Assembly: GCA_045660745.1 (NCBI GenBank)
Contig: JAZREJ010000022.1
Coordinates: 1 to 64,000, forward strand
Direction of reading: 5' to 3'
Length of the DNA: 64,000 nucleotides
Origin: RGIG6353 sp045660745
Lineage (GTDB): Bacteria; Bacillota; Clostridia; Oscillospirales; SIG627
Part shown: positions 1-7,418 of the stretch, piece after piece
Position numbering within the stretch: position 1 is the stretch's first letter
How the letters are laid out: each line of letters starts with the position of its first letter
The notes under the pieces: generated by a model
Told to the model about the DNA's origin: nothing
The model's input: only the letters and a program-made list of their open reading frames with translations
Database searches by the model: none
Position numbers and translations under genes: made by a program

Positions 1-150
1 CCCGCAGGACCCATTTATGGGTAGTAAGTAACAGTTGCGTGGCTGGCAGGCCAATCTAAAACGCACTTGTGCGTAGCCAGTAGCGTTTAGGGCTATGCCC
101 GAAAATGAAATACCACCCGCTATGCGGGTGGATATTTATTAGAGCGAGGT
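1..150. repeat. Hairpin-rich repeat-like element, possible end of an IS200/IS605-type or REP-like element
   Basis: Four short hairpins follow one another: ACCCA/TGGGT at 9-22, ACGCAC/GTGCGT at 61-74, GGGC/GCCC at 90-100, and an 8-bp perfect stem CCACCCGC/GCGGGTGG with a TAT loop at 113-131. Outer pairings CTGGC/GCCAG (43-47 with 76-80) and a TAAACGC-type pairing (near 57-64 with 83-89) could enclose the second hairpin. The AT-rich flank starts right after. Subterminal hairpins of this kind are typical of IS200/IS605 and REP-like elements, so a transposase may lie left of the window. No coding sequence is visible, and the identification is an inference. Confidence 0.4.
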
Positions 151-281
151 AAAAAATGCCTTGCTATGGATTATTTTGTTCTCCAAAAAGCATGTCCGTT
201 TCTCAAAGATTTTGCCTGCGGTTATAAGATTATTTTTTATGTTTAGCAAAAGAAAATTTAACATTTTTTCTTAAATTAATA
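151..281. other. AT-rich spacer, no gene seen
   Basis: Between the hairpin element and the promoter of the oxidoreductase I see only AT-rich sequence with no convincing ORF, RNA motif or strong hairpin. Confidence 0.5.
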
Positions 282-310
282 TTGACATTGTAAGTTAAAC
301 CATATACAAT
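282..310 (+). promoter_or_regulatory. Sigma-A-type promoter for the Gfo/Idh gene
   Basis: TTGACA at 282-287, a 17-bp spacer, and TACAAT at 305-310. The in-frame ATG at 309 lies inside the -10 box, so it cannot be the start of the downstream gene. This supports the start at 354. Confidence 0.7.
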
Positions 311-353
311 GGAATTACAAAATTACACGACAAAATTTTCGGAGGATGAAAAA

Positions 354-1412
354 ATGTCAAAGCTTAAAGTTGCTGTTGTTGGCTGCGGAAGTATTTCCCA
401 CTGCCATTTCCCTGTTTACAAGAAACGCGAGGACGTAGAGCTTGTTGCCTGTGTCGATATCGACATCAAGCGTGCAAAGGCTTGTGCAGAAAAGTACGGT
501 GTTCCGAATTATTACAAGAGCACAAAGGAAATGCTTGAGAATTGCGACGTTGACATGGTTGACGTTTGTACGTGGCCCGCGGCTCACGGTCCCGTTACCA
601 TTGAGGCGGCTAATGCAGGTAAGCACGTTATCTGTGAGAAGCCCACATCTCATAATCTCAAGAGTGCCCTTGCAATGCGAGAGGCAGTTCTTAAGAACAA
701 CGTTATATTTCAGCTTGCAGTTCCCCTTCGTTATCAGAAGAAGGCTGTTTACATCCGTGAAATGGTAGACCGCGGTGAGCTCGGTGAAGTATTCTATGGC
801 AGAACCGCTTACGTTCGTCAGAGAGGTATTCCCGGTGGTTGGTTCTCCTGCTCCAAGTACAGTGGCGGCGGTCCCGTTATTGATATCGGTGTTCACAGAA
901 TAGACCTTGCATGGTATGCAATGGGCTGTCCCAAGCCTGTAAGCGTATCCGCTTCTGCCTCCTACAGAATCGGTGACTATCGTCCCTCTGCATCCGAAAA
1001 GGATAAGGAAAACGCATGGGCAGGTACCACGGTTAAAGGTTACAAGTTCGATACAGAAGACTCTGCTTGCGGATTCTTCCGTTTTGAGAACGGTGCTACT
1101 CTTTACTTCGACACCTCCTGGTCCTTCAACGGTCCTATCGAAAACGCAACTACTATCGTAGGCGATAAGGCCGGTGCTACTCTTGACCCGTTCAAGATAT
1201 TCAAGGGTGACGGAATGAACATCGCAGAAGAGGTTCCCGAGGGAGACTTTGACGGAAACTTCTTTGAGCATGAAATTGCTCATTTCATTGACTGCGTAAA
1301 GACCGGCAAAAAGCCCAGCTCCGATATCGAGCAGGCTGTACAGCTTGAAGCAATGCTTGCGGGTATCTATGAATCCGCTAAGAAGGGTCACGAGATCAAG
1401 CTTAAATATTAA
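354..1412 (+). CDS. Gfo/Idh/MocA family oxidoreductase
   Basis: 352 aa. The N-terminal Rossmann fold shows VAVVGCGSIS near residue 8. The family EKP motif with the conserved lysine (CEKPTSHNL) is near residue 95, and the GGGPVIDIGVHRIDLAW stretch has the D/H pair of the substrate domain. The family uses NAD(P) to oxidise or epimerise sugars, inositols or related polyols. The substrate cannot be read from sequence. The start at ATG 354 follows GGAGG and lies downstream of the promoter. It is monocistronic, with a hairpin after the stop. The tandem sugar-binding lipoproteins next door, in convergent orientation, suggest a carbohydrate-use setting. Confidence 0.9.
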   Translation: MSKLKVAVVGCGSISHCHFPVYKKREDVELVACVDIDIKRAKACAEKYGVPNYYKSTKEMLENCDVDMVDVCTWPAAHGPVTIEAANAGKHVICEKPTSHNLKSALAMREAVLKNNVIFQLAVPLRYQKKAVYIREMVDRGELGEVFYGRTAYVRQRGIPGGWFSCSKYSGGGPVIDIGVHRIDLAWYAMGCPKPVSVSASASYRIGDYRPSASEKDKENAWAGTTVKGYKFDTEDSACGFFRFENGATLYFDTSWSFNGPIENATTIVGDKAGATLDPFKIFKGDGMNIAEEVPEGDFDGNFFEHEIAHFIDCVKTGKKPSSDIEQAVQLEAMLAGIYESAKKGHEIKLKY

Positions 1413-1440
1413 AATACTAAATCTGTAGAACCAGAACCAA

Positions 1441-1472
1441 ATAGCGGGACGGCGCAAATGCCGTTCCGCTAT
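1441..1472 (+). terminator. Rho-independent terminator-like hairpin after the Gfo/Idh gene
   Basis: A 13-bp stem (1441-1453 with 1460-1472, one G.U pair) begins 28 bp after the stop codon and is followed by AT-rich sequence. The T-run is weak. Confidence 0.6.
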
Positions 1473-1526
1473 AATTATTTGCACATGACATTTAGAGCAT
1501 GCCATAATTTTGTTCGCTCTTTCTTC

Positions 1527-1556
1527 AAAAAAACGCCCCCGAAATTCGGGGGCGTT
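1527..1556 (-). terminator. Terminator of the first solute-binding protein gene
   Basis: A perfect 12-bp stem (1532-1543 with 1545-1556) is followed on the minus strand by seven T residues. It lies 5 bp beyond the stop codon at 1561. Confidence 0.85.
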
Positions 1557-1560
1557 AAAA

Positions 1561-3036
1561 TTATATCTTTGCAAAAGCCTTAACTATTGATTTGTACTGA
1601 TAACGTGCTCCTGACAGCTTTTTCTTATAAATAGATTCAAAGTTGTTATTGTTTCCTGCTATCATCTGCTGAAGTGTGAAGGAGAAGCCCTGCCAGCCAT
1701 CGTAGATATAACCGAAGTCAAATACGCGTCCCTTAACTATAATATCAAGAACGTCTTTCGACTCGGAGTCACGAAGATATCTTGTCTTGAGTGCTATCTC
1801 GTAGAAGGTGGGAACAACGGTCTTGTAGGTCTCGGCGGAGAGCGCCTCAACTATCTTTCCTATATATGCTGTATCCTTAACAGTCTTGGGTACTGCAAGA
1901 ACTGTGTGATATCCGTCAGCCATGGTATGGTATTCCTGCTGATTCTCATCGTACTTGGGATAAGGAAGAATTCCGTAATCGTTATCGAAGTTTCTGTAGC
2001 CTTCAGTTGTAAAAGATCCTAACTGAGTAGGAACAAAAATACATTTCTTTCCAAGGAACATCTCACCGGGGTAGGAAGTACCCGAAACAGCGTCTGCATC
2101 ATAGTAAACACCGCCGGTATTATAGATGAGGTCATAGATATCATTTACTATATTATTTATCTTATCTGTCTTGATAGCAATCTGAGGAACTCCCTCTTCG
2201 TCCTTAACACATACGGGATTATCAAAAGACCAAAGATATGTATTTACCGAAGAGCCGTTGGAATGAGCCATTCCGTAAAAGTCGTTCATATCGCGCTTAT
2301 CGTTACCGTCATCGGTATAAAGGCCCTTTACAAGCTCAAGCACCTTGTCAAAGGTCCACTTGCCGTTAAGCGCCAGCTCGTAAAGGTTACCCATCTCATA
2401 GGATGCGGCAAGGTTCTTATTGAATGCATAACAAAATGTTGATGCGATAGAAGAGAAATTAAAGTCGGAAACAGCAAGTGGCATTTTCCCGCTAACGGTC
2501 AACTCATCCTTATTTGATGCCGCCCACCAGGGCTTGTCAAAGTTAACGTTCTCAATGTCATACCAGTTAAGGAAGAGCTTCTTTGTTACAAGCTTTCCTG
2601 TATCTATAGCCATACCCATGAGAAGGTCAAATTCGTCACTTCCTGCAAGAACGGTCTTGGAAACATAGTCCGAACACTCGGCATAGGTACCTGTATATGC
2701 AAGAGTAATATTTATATTGAAACGATTTTCAACAGCCTCATTACGGGCAAACTTTGCGTCCTTCATAAGGTCGCCCTGATTACGCTCTTCCTCGGGGATA
2801 TCAAATTCCGAAGGATAGTGAGTAACTATTCTGAACTCACGTCCGCCGAAATCCTCGGTCACAAGGTCATCGGATATAAGGCTTCTCTCATAGAAGATAG
2901 AATCCTCTTCGTATTTCTTTTCTTCGTAGTCTCCGTTCTTTTCGCTATCTTTATCACCGCTTCCGCAGGAAAAAAGAAGCGCCGCAGAGGAAACGAGCAT
3001 GAGCAGTGCAAGTATCAATGCCGTAATTTTTTTCAT
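1561..3036 (-). CDS. Extracellular solute-binding lipoprotein (sugar ABC-type), copy 1
   Basis: 491 aa. Signal peptide MKKITALILALLMLVSSAAL is followed by a lipobox ending in Cys (LLFSC), so this should be a lipid-anchored exported protein. The mature part begins with an acidic linker, and the rest resembles family-1 carbohydrate-binding proteins of ABC transporters. The start at 3036 has AAGGAGAG seven bases upstream. An in-frame upstream extension would have to be read through the promoter. It is nearly identical along its length, and exactly equal in size, to the neighbour at 3433-4908. No permease or ATPase gene is in the window, so the transporter partner must be elsewhere. The ligand is unknown. 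Confidence 0.85.
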   Translation of the reverse strand: MKKITALILALLMLVSSAALLFSCGSGDKDSEKNGDYEEKKYEEDSIFYERSLISDDLVTEDFGGREFRIVTHYPSEFDIPEEERNQGDLMKDAKFARNEAVENRFNINITLAYTGTYAECSDYVSKTVLAGSDEFDLLMGMAIDTGKLVTKKLFLNWYDIENVNFDKPWWAASNKDELTVSGKMPLAVSDFNFSSIASTFCYAFNKNLAASYEMGNLYELALNGKWTFDKVLELVKGLYTDDGNDKRDMNDFYGMAHSNGSSVNTYLWSFDNPVCVKDEEGVPQIAIKTDKINNIVNDIYDLIYNTGGVYYDADAVSGTSYPGEMFLGKKCIFVPTQLGSFTTEGYRNFDNDYGILPYPKYDENQQEYHTMADGYHTVLAVPKTVKDTAYIGKIVEALSAETYKTVVPTFYEIALKTRYLRDSESKDVLDIIVKGRVFDFGYIYDGWQGFSFTLQQMIAGNNNNFESIYKKKLSGARYQYKSIVKAFAKI

Positions 3037-3067
3037 ATGTATACTCTCCTTTTTTATTGTTGACAAT

Positions 3068-3096
3068 AGTATATCATCACAAGACATCATTTTCAA
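3068..3096 (-). promoter_or_regulatory. Promoter of solute-binding copy 1
   Basis: On the minus strand: TTGAAA at 3096-3091, 17-bp spacer, TATACT at 3073-3068, about 30 bp before the start codon. This copy therefore has its own promoter rather than relying only on read-through from copy 2. Confidence 0.6.
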
Positions 3097-3379
3097 GAAG
3101 AATTTTAACAAATTTACATAATTTATACCTAATAATATGTATTTTTTTGATATAAAGCAACAAAAGGAGATGTAAAAAAATCCAGACCGTCAAAAAACAC
3201 AAACAAATAGAGTTTTAAGTGTTTAAACGGATAATGTTCAAGGTAAAAAACTCAAAAATGAGTTTTTCTCAAAAAACATATGTTTTTTGACTCTGAACAA
3301 ACCTCGCCTCTGCCGTACGAATGTACGCCGACGGGCTTCGGTTTGTCCATTCGCAAGCTTTTCCAATCTCCTACAATTC
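3097..3379. other. Non-coding interval with several hairpins
   Basis: No gene is apparent. Hairpins are visible at 3246-3267 (AAAAACTCA/TGAGTTTTT) and 3270-3289 (CAAAAAACA/TGTTTTTTG). A larger foldback at about 3298-3347 has ACAAACC/GGTTTGT outer arms enclosing CGTAC/GTACG. It separates the two tandem lipoprotein genes. It could be a decayed repeat or a structured RNA; the sequence alone does not decide. Confidence 0.4.
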
Positions 3380-3420
3380 AGGGGCTGTAAAAAACTCAAA
3401 CAGAGTTTTTTACAGCCCCT
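3380..3420 (-). terminator. 18-bp perfect hairpin after solute-binding copy 2
   Basis: The arms 3380-3397 and 3403-3420 are perfectly complementary, and the hairpin starts 12 bp after the stop at 3433. There is no T-run beyond it on the minus strand, but the stem itself carries an internal A/T block. It probably acts as a terminator or an mRNA 3'-end stabiliser. Confidence 0.6.
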
Positions 3421-3432
3421 TTGTTTTATAAG

Positions 3433-4908
3433 TTATATTTTTGCAAAAGCTTTATAAATGGATTTTATTCTGTTACGTGCACTGGTATATGTACTGCTGT
3501 AAACAGACTCAAAATTGTTGTTTCCGGCGGAAACCATTCTCTGAAGAGTGAATGCAAAGCCCTTCCATCCGTCATAGATATAACCGAAGTCAAAGGTACG
3601 TCCGTCGATAATGATATCGAGAACCTCTTTTGATTCACTGTCGCGGAGATATCTTGTTTTAAGTGCTATCTCGTAGAAGGTGGGAACAACGTTCTTGTAG
3701 GTTTCAGCGGAGAGCGCCTCAACTATCTTTCCGACAAATGCTGTATCCTTAACGGTCTTGGGTACTGCAAGCACAGTATGGAAGCCGTCAGCCATGGTTA
3801 GATATCTCTGCTGATTTTCGTCATACTTGGGATAAGGAAGAACCCCGTAGTCATCCTTAAAGTCACGGAAGCTCTGAGATGAGAAGGATCCGAGTGAAGT
3901 GGGAACGAAAATTGCCTTCTTGGCAAGGAACATCTGAGAAGCATAGTTCGAGCCCGATGCCGCATCTGCCTCAAAGTAAACACCGCCGGTGCTGTGAATG
4001 AGATCATACACGTCGTTTACGATATTGTTTATCTTGTCGGTCTTGATAGCTATCTGAGGAAGTCCTTCTTCGTCCTTAACGCATACGGGATTATCAAAAG
4101 ACCACAGATATGTGTTAAGCTGCGAGCCGTTCGAATGCGCCATTCCGTAAAAGTCATTGGCGTCGCGAACGTCGTTACCGTCATCAACGTAAACACCCTT
4201 TACAAGCTCAAGAAGCTTATCGAAGGTCCACTTGCCCTCAAGCGCTATCTCGTAAAGATTTCCCATCTCATAGGATGCGGCAAGGTTCTTATTGAACGCA
4301 TAGCAATAGGTTGACGAAATTGCGGTAAAGTTAAAGTCGGATATTGCAAGCGGACACTTTCCGTCAACGGTCAGCTCGTTCTTGTTAGACTCCGCCCACC
4401 AGGGCTTATCAAAGTTTACGTTTTCGATGTCGTACCAATTCAAAAAGAGTTTTTTAAGAACAAGGCTTCCTGTGTCTATCGCCATGCCCATGAGGAGGTC
4501 AAACTCATCCGAGCCTGCAAGAACGGTCTTTGAAACGTATGTTGAGCACTCAGCATAAGTACCCGTATATGCAAGAGTAAGATTCACGTTAAAGCGCTTT
4601 TCGACAAGCTCATTACGGGCAAACATTGCGTCCTTTATAAGATTACCTTGATTGCGTTCCTCCTCGGGAATATCAAATTCGCCGGGCTGGTGAGTAACAA
4701 TTCTGAACTCGCGTCCGCCGAAGTCCTCGGTCTCAAGATCGTCGGATATAAGGCTTCTTTCGTAATAGATAGAGTCCTCTTCATATTTCTTTTGCTCATA
4801 TTCACCGCCGTTTGCCCCTTCTTCGCCTCCTCCTCCGCAAGAAAACAAAAGAGCACACGCAGAAATAAGCATAAAAATTGCCAGCATCAAAGAAAAGATT
4901 CTTTTCAT
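3433..4908 (-). CDS. Extracellular solute-binding lipoprotein (sugar ABC-type), copy 2
   Basis: 491 aa with signal peptide MKRIFSLMLAIFMLISACAL and lipobox LLFSC. It is collinear with copy 1 from the YEEDSIxYERSLISDDL motif to the C terminus ending KAFAKI; differences are mostly conservative. Family-1 type solute-binding proteins deliver oligosaccharides to an ABC permease. The tandem arrangement points to local duplication. An AT-rich extended -10 (TGTTATAAT, minus strand, 4952-4944) lies upstream. A third, truncated copy lies just upstream at 5367-5560. Confidence 0.85.
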   Translation of the reverse strand: MKRIFSLMLAIFMLISACALLFSCGGGGEEGANGGEYEQKKYEEDSIYYERSLISDDLETEDFGGREFRIVTHQPGEFDIPEEERNQGNLIKDAMFARNELVEKRFNVNLTLAYTGTYAECSTYVSKTVLAGSDEFDLLMGMAIDTGSLVLKKLFLNWYDIENVNFDKPWWAESNKNELTVDGKCPLAISDFNFTAISSTYCYAFNKNLAASYEMGNLYEIALEGKWTFDKLLELVKGVYVDDGNDVRDANDFYGMAHSNGSQLNTYLWSFDNPVCVKDEEGLPQIAIKTDKINNIVNDVYDLIHSTGGVYFEADAASGSNYASQMFLAKKAIFVPTSLGSFSSQSFRDFKDDYGVLPYPKYDENQQRYLTMADGFHTVLAVPKTVKDTAFVGKIVEALSAETYKNVVPTFYEIALKTRYLRDSESKEVLDIIIDGRTFDFGYIYDGWKGFAFTLQRMVSAGNNNFESVYSSTYTSARNRIKSIYKAFAKI

Positions 4909-4943
4909 CTCACTTTTTCCTCCGTTTTGTAATTTCTACATTG

Positions 4944-4952
4944 ATTATAACA
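4944..4952 (-). promoter_or_regulatory. Extended -10 element of solute-binding copy 2
   Basis: TGTTATAAT on the minus strand matches an extended -10 (TGn plus TATAAT). No good -35 box is seen 17 bp further upstream. Confidence 0.4.
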
Positions 4953-5083
4953 TCGCAAAACAACATTTTCTAGAACTTTTTTAGCATTTTTAACAAAATC
5001 GGGGCGAAATTCGGTAAATTATTGATACAAATTAACGAGCATAAAAGGCGTGTTTTTTGATCAATGCGATACACAACAAAATG

Positions 5084-5375
5084 ATATGCACCCCAAAAGT
5101 TAGACACTTTTGGAGGTGCATATTTTTCAAAAAAGCAGAAAAAGTACTCGTCAGAATTCAAAATAGGTGTTATAAGGGATATGCGAGAACACCAACTTGG
5201 ATATAACGAAACAGTGCGAAAGTATTGGGATATAACCGGAGGTCAAGAACACAATTATCAAAAACAAGTACAAAGGTGGGAACGCGTATTTTTAGAAGAA
5301 GGAGTCGAAGGTCTGATGAAAGAAAGACGAGGCAGAGCTTGCAAAGCAAGCGGTTCGAACAAAGGTCGTCCGCCG
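5084..5375 (+). mobile_element. IS3-family insertion sequence fragment (left end plus 5' part of orfA)
   Basis: The segment starts with a terminal inverted-repeat-like sequence (TGCACCCCAAAAGTTAGACA at 5087-5106) that also forms an imperfect palindrome to 5123. It continues into a reading frame with the N-terminal helix-turn-helix of IS3-type OrfA: YSSEFKIGVIRDM, then WDITGGQEHNYQKQVQRWE, then EGVEGLMKERRGR and a KGRPP motif. The frame ends at 5378, right at the junction with the broken lipoprotein gene. OrfB and the right end are missing, so the element cannot move on its own. Confidence 0.8.
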
Positions 5376-5378
5376 TAA
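5136..5378 (+). pseudogene. Truncated IS3-type transposase orfA
   Basis: The reading frame matches the first roughly 80 residues of IS3-family OrfA (helix-turn-helix DNA-binding subunit). The first ATG is at 5181, but OrfA-like sequence extends upstream of it (KKYSSEFKIGVIRD, from about 5136) without an ATG. A GGAGGTG ribosome-binding sequence sits at 5112-5118. The original start is therefore probably lost, and the 3' part, including the coiled coil and the OrfB frameshift region, is deleted. Confidence 0.75.
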
Positions 5379-5560
5379 TCCACATCAGGAAGATCATCGG
5401 AGATAAGGCTTCTCTCATAGAAGATTGAATCTTCTTCATAAACCTTCCCCTCATATGAGCCGTCTTTTTTTTCGTCACCTGAGCCCGAACAAGAGAAAAG
5501 CAACGATGAGGCACTGAGGGTCATAATAATTGCCAAAAAAGCACAAATAATCTTTTTCAT
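5367..5560 (-). pseudogene. Truncated third copy of the solute-binding lipoprotein gene
   Basis: Only the first 65 or so codons remain: signal peptide MKKIICAFLAIIMTLSASSL, lipobox LLFSC, the acidic linker, and the paralogue motif YEEDSIFYERSLISDDL followed by a GGR. There it runs into the IS3 fragment. The junction at 5367-5375 is the 9-bp sequence CGTCCGCCG, which both intact paralogues also contain at the equivalent codons. This suggests a microhomology-mediated deletion. GGAGG precedes the ATG at 5560, so a short lipoprotein stub might still be made. Confidence 0.85.
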
Positions 5561-5664
5561 GTTTTCCTCCTTGCTTGCTTTTTAAAAATCCTATCATAAA
5601 GAAAATCATTTACAAGGAGTTTTTTCGTTAAGTGAAAAAATTGGCACAGAAAAGGTATGATCTG

Positions 5665-6105
5665 TCACAGTACGTCCTTTATCATCTGAGAGTAAGGAAG
5701 ATTTTTGTATCCGAGCTTTGTGTACAGCTCTATTGCGCGCGTATTGTCGTCCTCCACCTCGAGTCGGAAGCGTGCGGCAAACGGATATTCTCTTTCAACG
5801 TATCCAAACATTTCGCGTCCGAGTCCTCTTGAGCGGAACGCCTCTCTTATGTAAGCCTCTTCAATCCACACGGCGATACCGCCTGCCTCCTGAGAAAAGG
5901 TTATGGCAAAAAGTGCATATCCCGCAATCTCCCCGTCACATTCAATGATAACGGCATCGGCATATGGGCTGCCCTTTACAAGCTCTCTGAAGGTAGTGAG
6001 TCTGTACTCCTCGGGAATTGTGTGATCAACAGCGGAACTTGAATAAAACTCTCCCGTAAGCTCAAGCCATATATCTCTGTCGGATTCGTTTATCTTTCTT
6101 ATCAT
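5665..6105 (-). CDS. GNAT family N-acetyltransferase
   Basis: 146 aa. Acetyl-CoA-dependent N-acetyltransferase fold with the pyrophosphate-binding motif RSRGLG near residue 93 and the C-terminal NTRAIELYTKLGYK motif typical of RimI-like GNATs. The acceptor is unknown. It is the last gene of the minus-strand operon that starts at 12408; its ATG overlaps the rmuC stop by four bases (ATGA), indicating translational coupling. No clear terminator follows it. Confidence 0.85.
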   Translation of the reverse strand: MIRKINESDRDIWLELTGEFYSSSAVDHTIPEEYRLTTFRELVKGSPYADAVIIECDGEIAGYALFAITFSQEAGGIAVWIEEAYIREAFRSRGLGREMFGYVEREYPFAARFRLEVEDDNTRAIELYTKLGYKNLPYSQMIKDVL

Positions 6106-7418
6106 TCTTCTTCCTCCGCTTCGGGCAGATATTCCACTTCTTCTCCCCCGTCGGGAAGTGCTTCAACGTCGCGAAGCTTACGCCTTATAGCGCGAGTACG
6201 GGTGGTTACAAGCTTATCGAGGTCTCGGTAAGCCATATCAAGCTTCTTTTGTGTAGAAAGAAGCACGTCCTCAAATTTTGTAAATTCGCTCTTAACTTCT
6301 CCCAGAACCTTCCACACTTCTCCCGATCTTTTTTGTATGGCAAGAGTGCGAAAGCCCATCTGTAAGCTGTTGAGAAGAGCTGCCATAGTAGTGGGACCCG
6401 CAACAGTTATGCGCCATTCAGCTTGAAGCGTCTCAACAAGTCCCATTCTGACAACTTCTGCGTAAAGCCCCTCTGTAGGCAAGAACATTATAGCAAAATC
6501 GGTAGTGTCGGGCGGTGCAATATATTTCGTATGTATATCCTTTGCAAAGCTCTTTATTCTCTGCACAAGCTCACCCTGCGCCACACTTATCTCATCTGTG
6601 TTAGCGCTGTCATAAGCGTCGCAAAGCTTGGCGTAAGCATCTGCGGGAAATTTGGAGTCTATCGGAAGAAGTACTCTTTCCCCGTCGGTCGCACCGGGAA
6701 GCTTTACTGCATATTCAACCGGATTAGAAGTTCCCTTGACTGTAACCACGTTTCTTTCAAACTGCTCGGGAGACAGCATCTGTTCGAGTATTGCACCAAG
6801 CTGTATCTCGCCGAGTATTCCTCTTGTCTTGACGTTTGAAAGAACCTTTTTAAGGTCACCAACGCCCACCGCGAGTGTCTGCATCTCGCCAAGACCTCGG
6901 TAAACCTGCTCAAGCCTCTCGGAAACCTCCTTAAAGCTTCTGCTTATCCTCTCCTCAAGAGTGGTCTGCAATTTTTCATCAACTACCTGCTTCATTTCGG
7001 CAAGCTTCTTATCGTTCTTCTCCTCAAGAGATGCAAGTCGGCGGTCTATGGTTTCACGAAGCTCTGTCATCCTTCGGTCAAAAAGCTCGTTTTGAACTCT
7101 TGTGTTCTCCTGCGAGAGCTTGAGTGACTCAGACAGAGTAGCACGCAGCTCTGTCTGCTTTTCTCCTACGGAAGCGCTCATTTCGGTTATTCTTTTTCCC
7201 TGCGCCTCGGCAAAATCCTTCTGTGCCCCCGCCAACGTGCGAGAAAGAGATTCGTTCACGGTCTGCACGGTAGACTGAATCTCCATTCGCGACAGCCTTA
7301 TCTCGTCCTCGACCTTTGAAGTGTCATTACCGTTTTTTCTTTTGAGAAGCACGGCAAGAATAACAGCGCATACAATCAAAACCGCAAGACATAGACACAA
7401 AAGTGTTATCTCAACCAT
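6102..7418 (-). CDS. rmuC: DNA recombination protein RmuC family
   Basis: 438 aa. One N-terminal membrane helix (about residues 3-26) precedes a long coiled coil (about 35-185, rich in E, K, R and Q). The C-terminal RmuC domain carries GDLKKVLSNVKTRGILGEIQLGAILEQML and YIAPPDTTDFAIMFLPTEG. RmuC proteins are nuclease-fold proteins that limit rearrangement at inverted repeats; the biochemical role is not firmly settled. Its start overlaps the mltG stop by one base. The acidic tail is of no known function. Confidence 0.9.
   Translation of the reverse strand: MVEITLLCLCLAVLIVCAVILAVLLKRKNGNDTSKVEDEIRLSRMEIQSTVQTVNESLSRTLAGAQKDFAEAQGKRITEMSASVGEKQTELRATLSESLKLSQENTRVQNELFDRRMTELRETIDRRLASLEEKNDKKLAEMKQVVDEKLQTTLEERISRSFKEVSERLEQVYRGLGEMQTLAVGVGDLKKVLSNVKTRGILGEIQLGAILEQMLSPEQFERNVVTVKGTSNPVEYAVKLPGATDGERVLLPIDSKFPADAYAKLCDAYDSANTDEISVAQGELVQRIKSFAKDIHTKYIAPPDTTDFAIMFLPTEGLYAEVVRMGLVETLQAEWRITVAGPTTMAALLNSLQMGFRTLAIQKRSGEVWKVLGEVKSEFTKFEDVLLSTQKKLDMAYRDLDKLVTTRTRAIRRKLRDVEALPDGGEEVEYLPEAEEEE

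Noticed and set aside
357..1574. 405-codon minus-strand frame opposite the Gfo/Idh gene
   Set aside because: Shadow of a clear Rossmann-fold gene; no ribosome-binding site, family resemblance or promoter, and it runs across two terminators.
5170..5514. 114-codon minus-strand frame across the IS3 fragment and lipoprotein stub
   Set aside because: Out of frame with the real lipoprotein remnant; arises from the fusion of two unrelated pieces.
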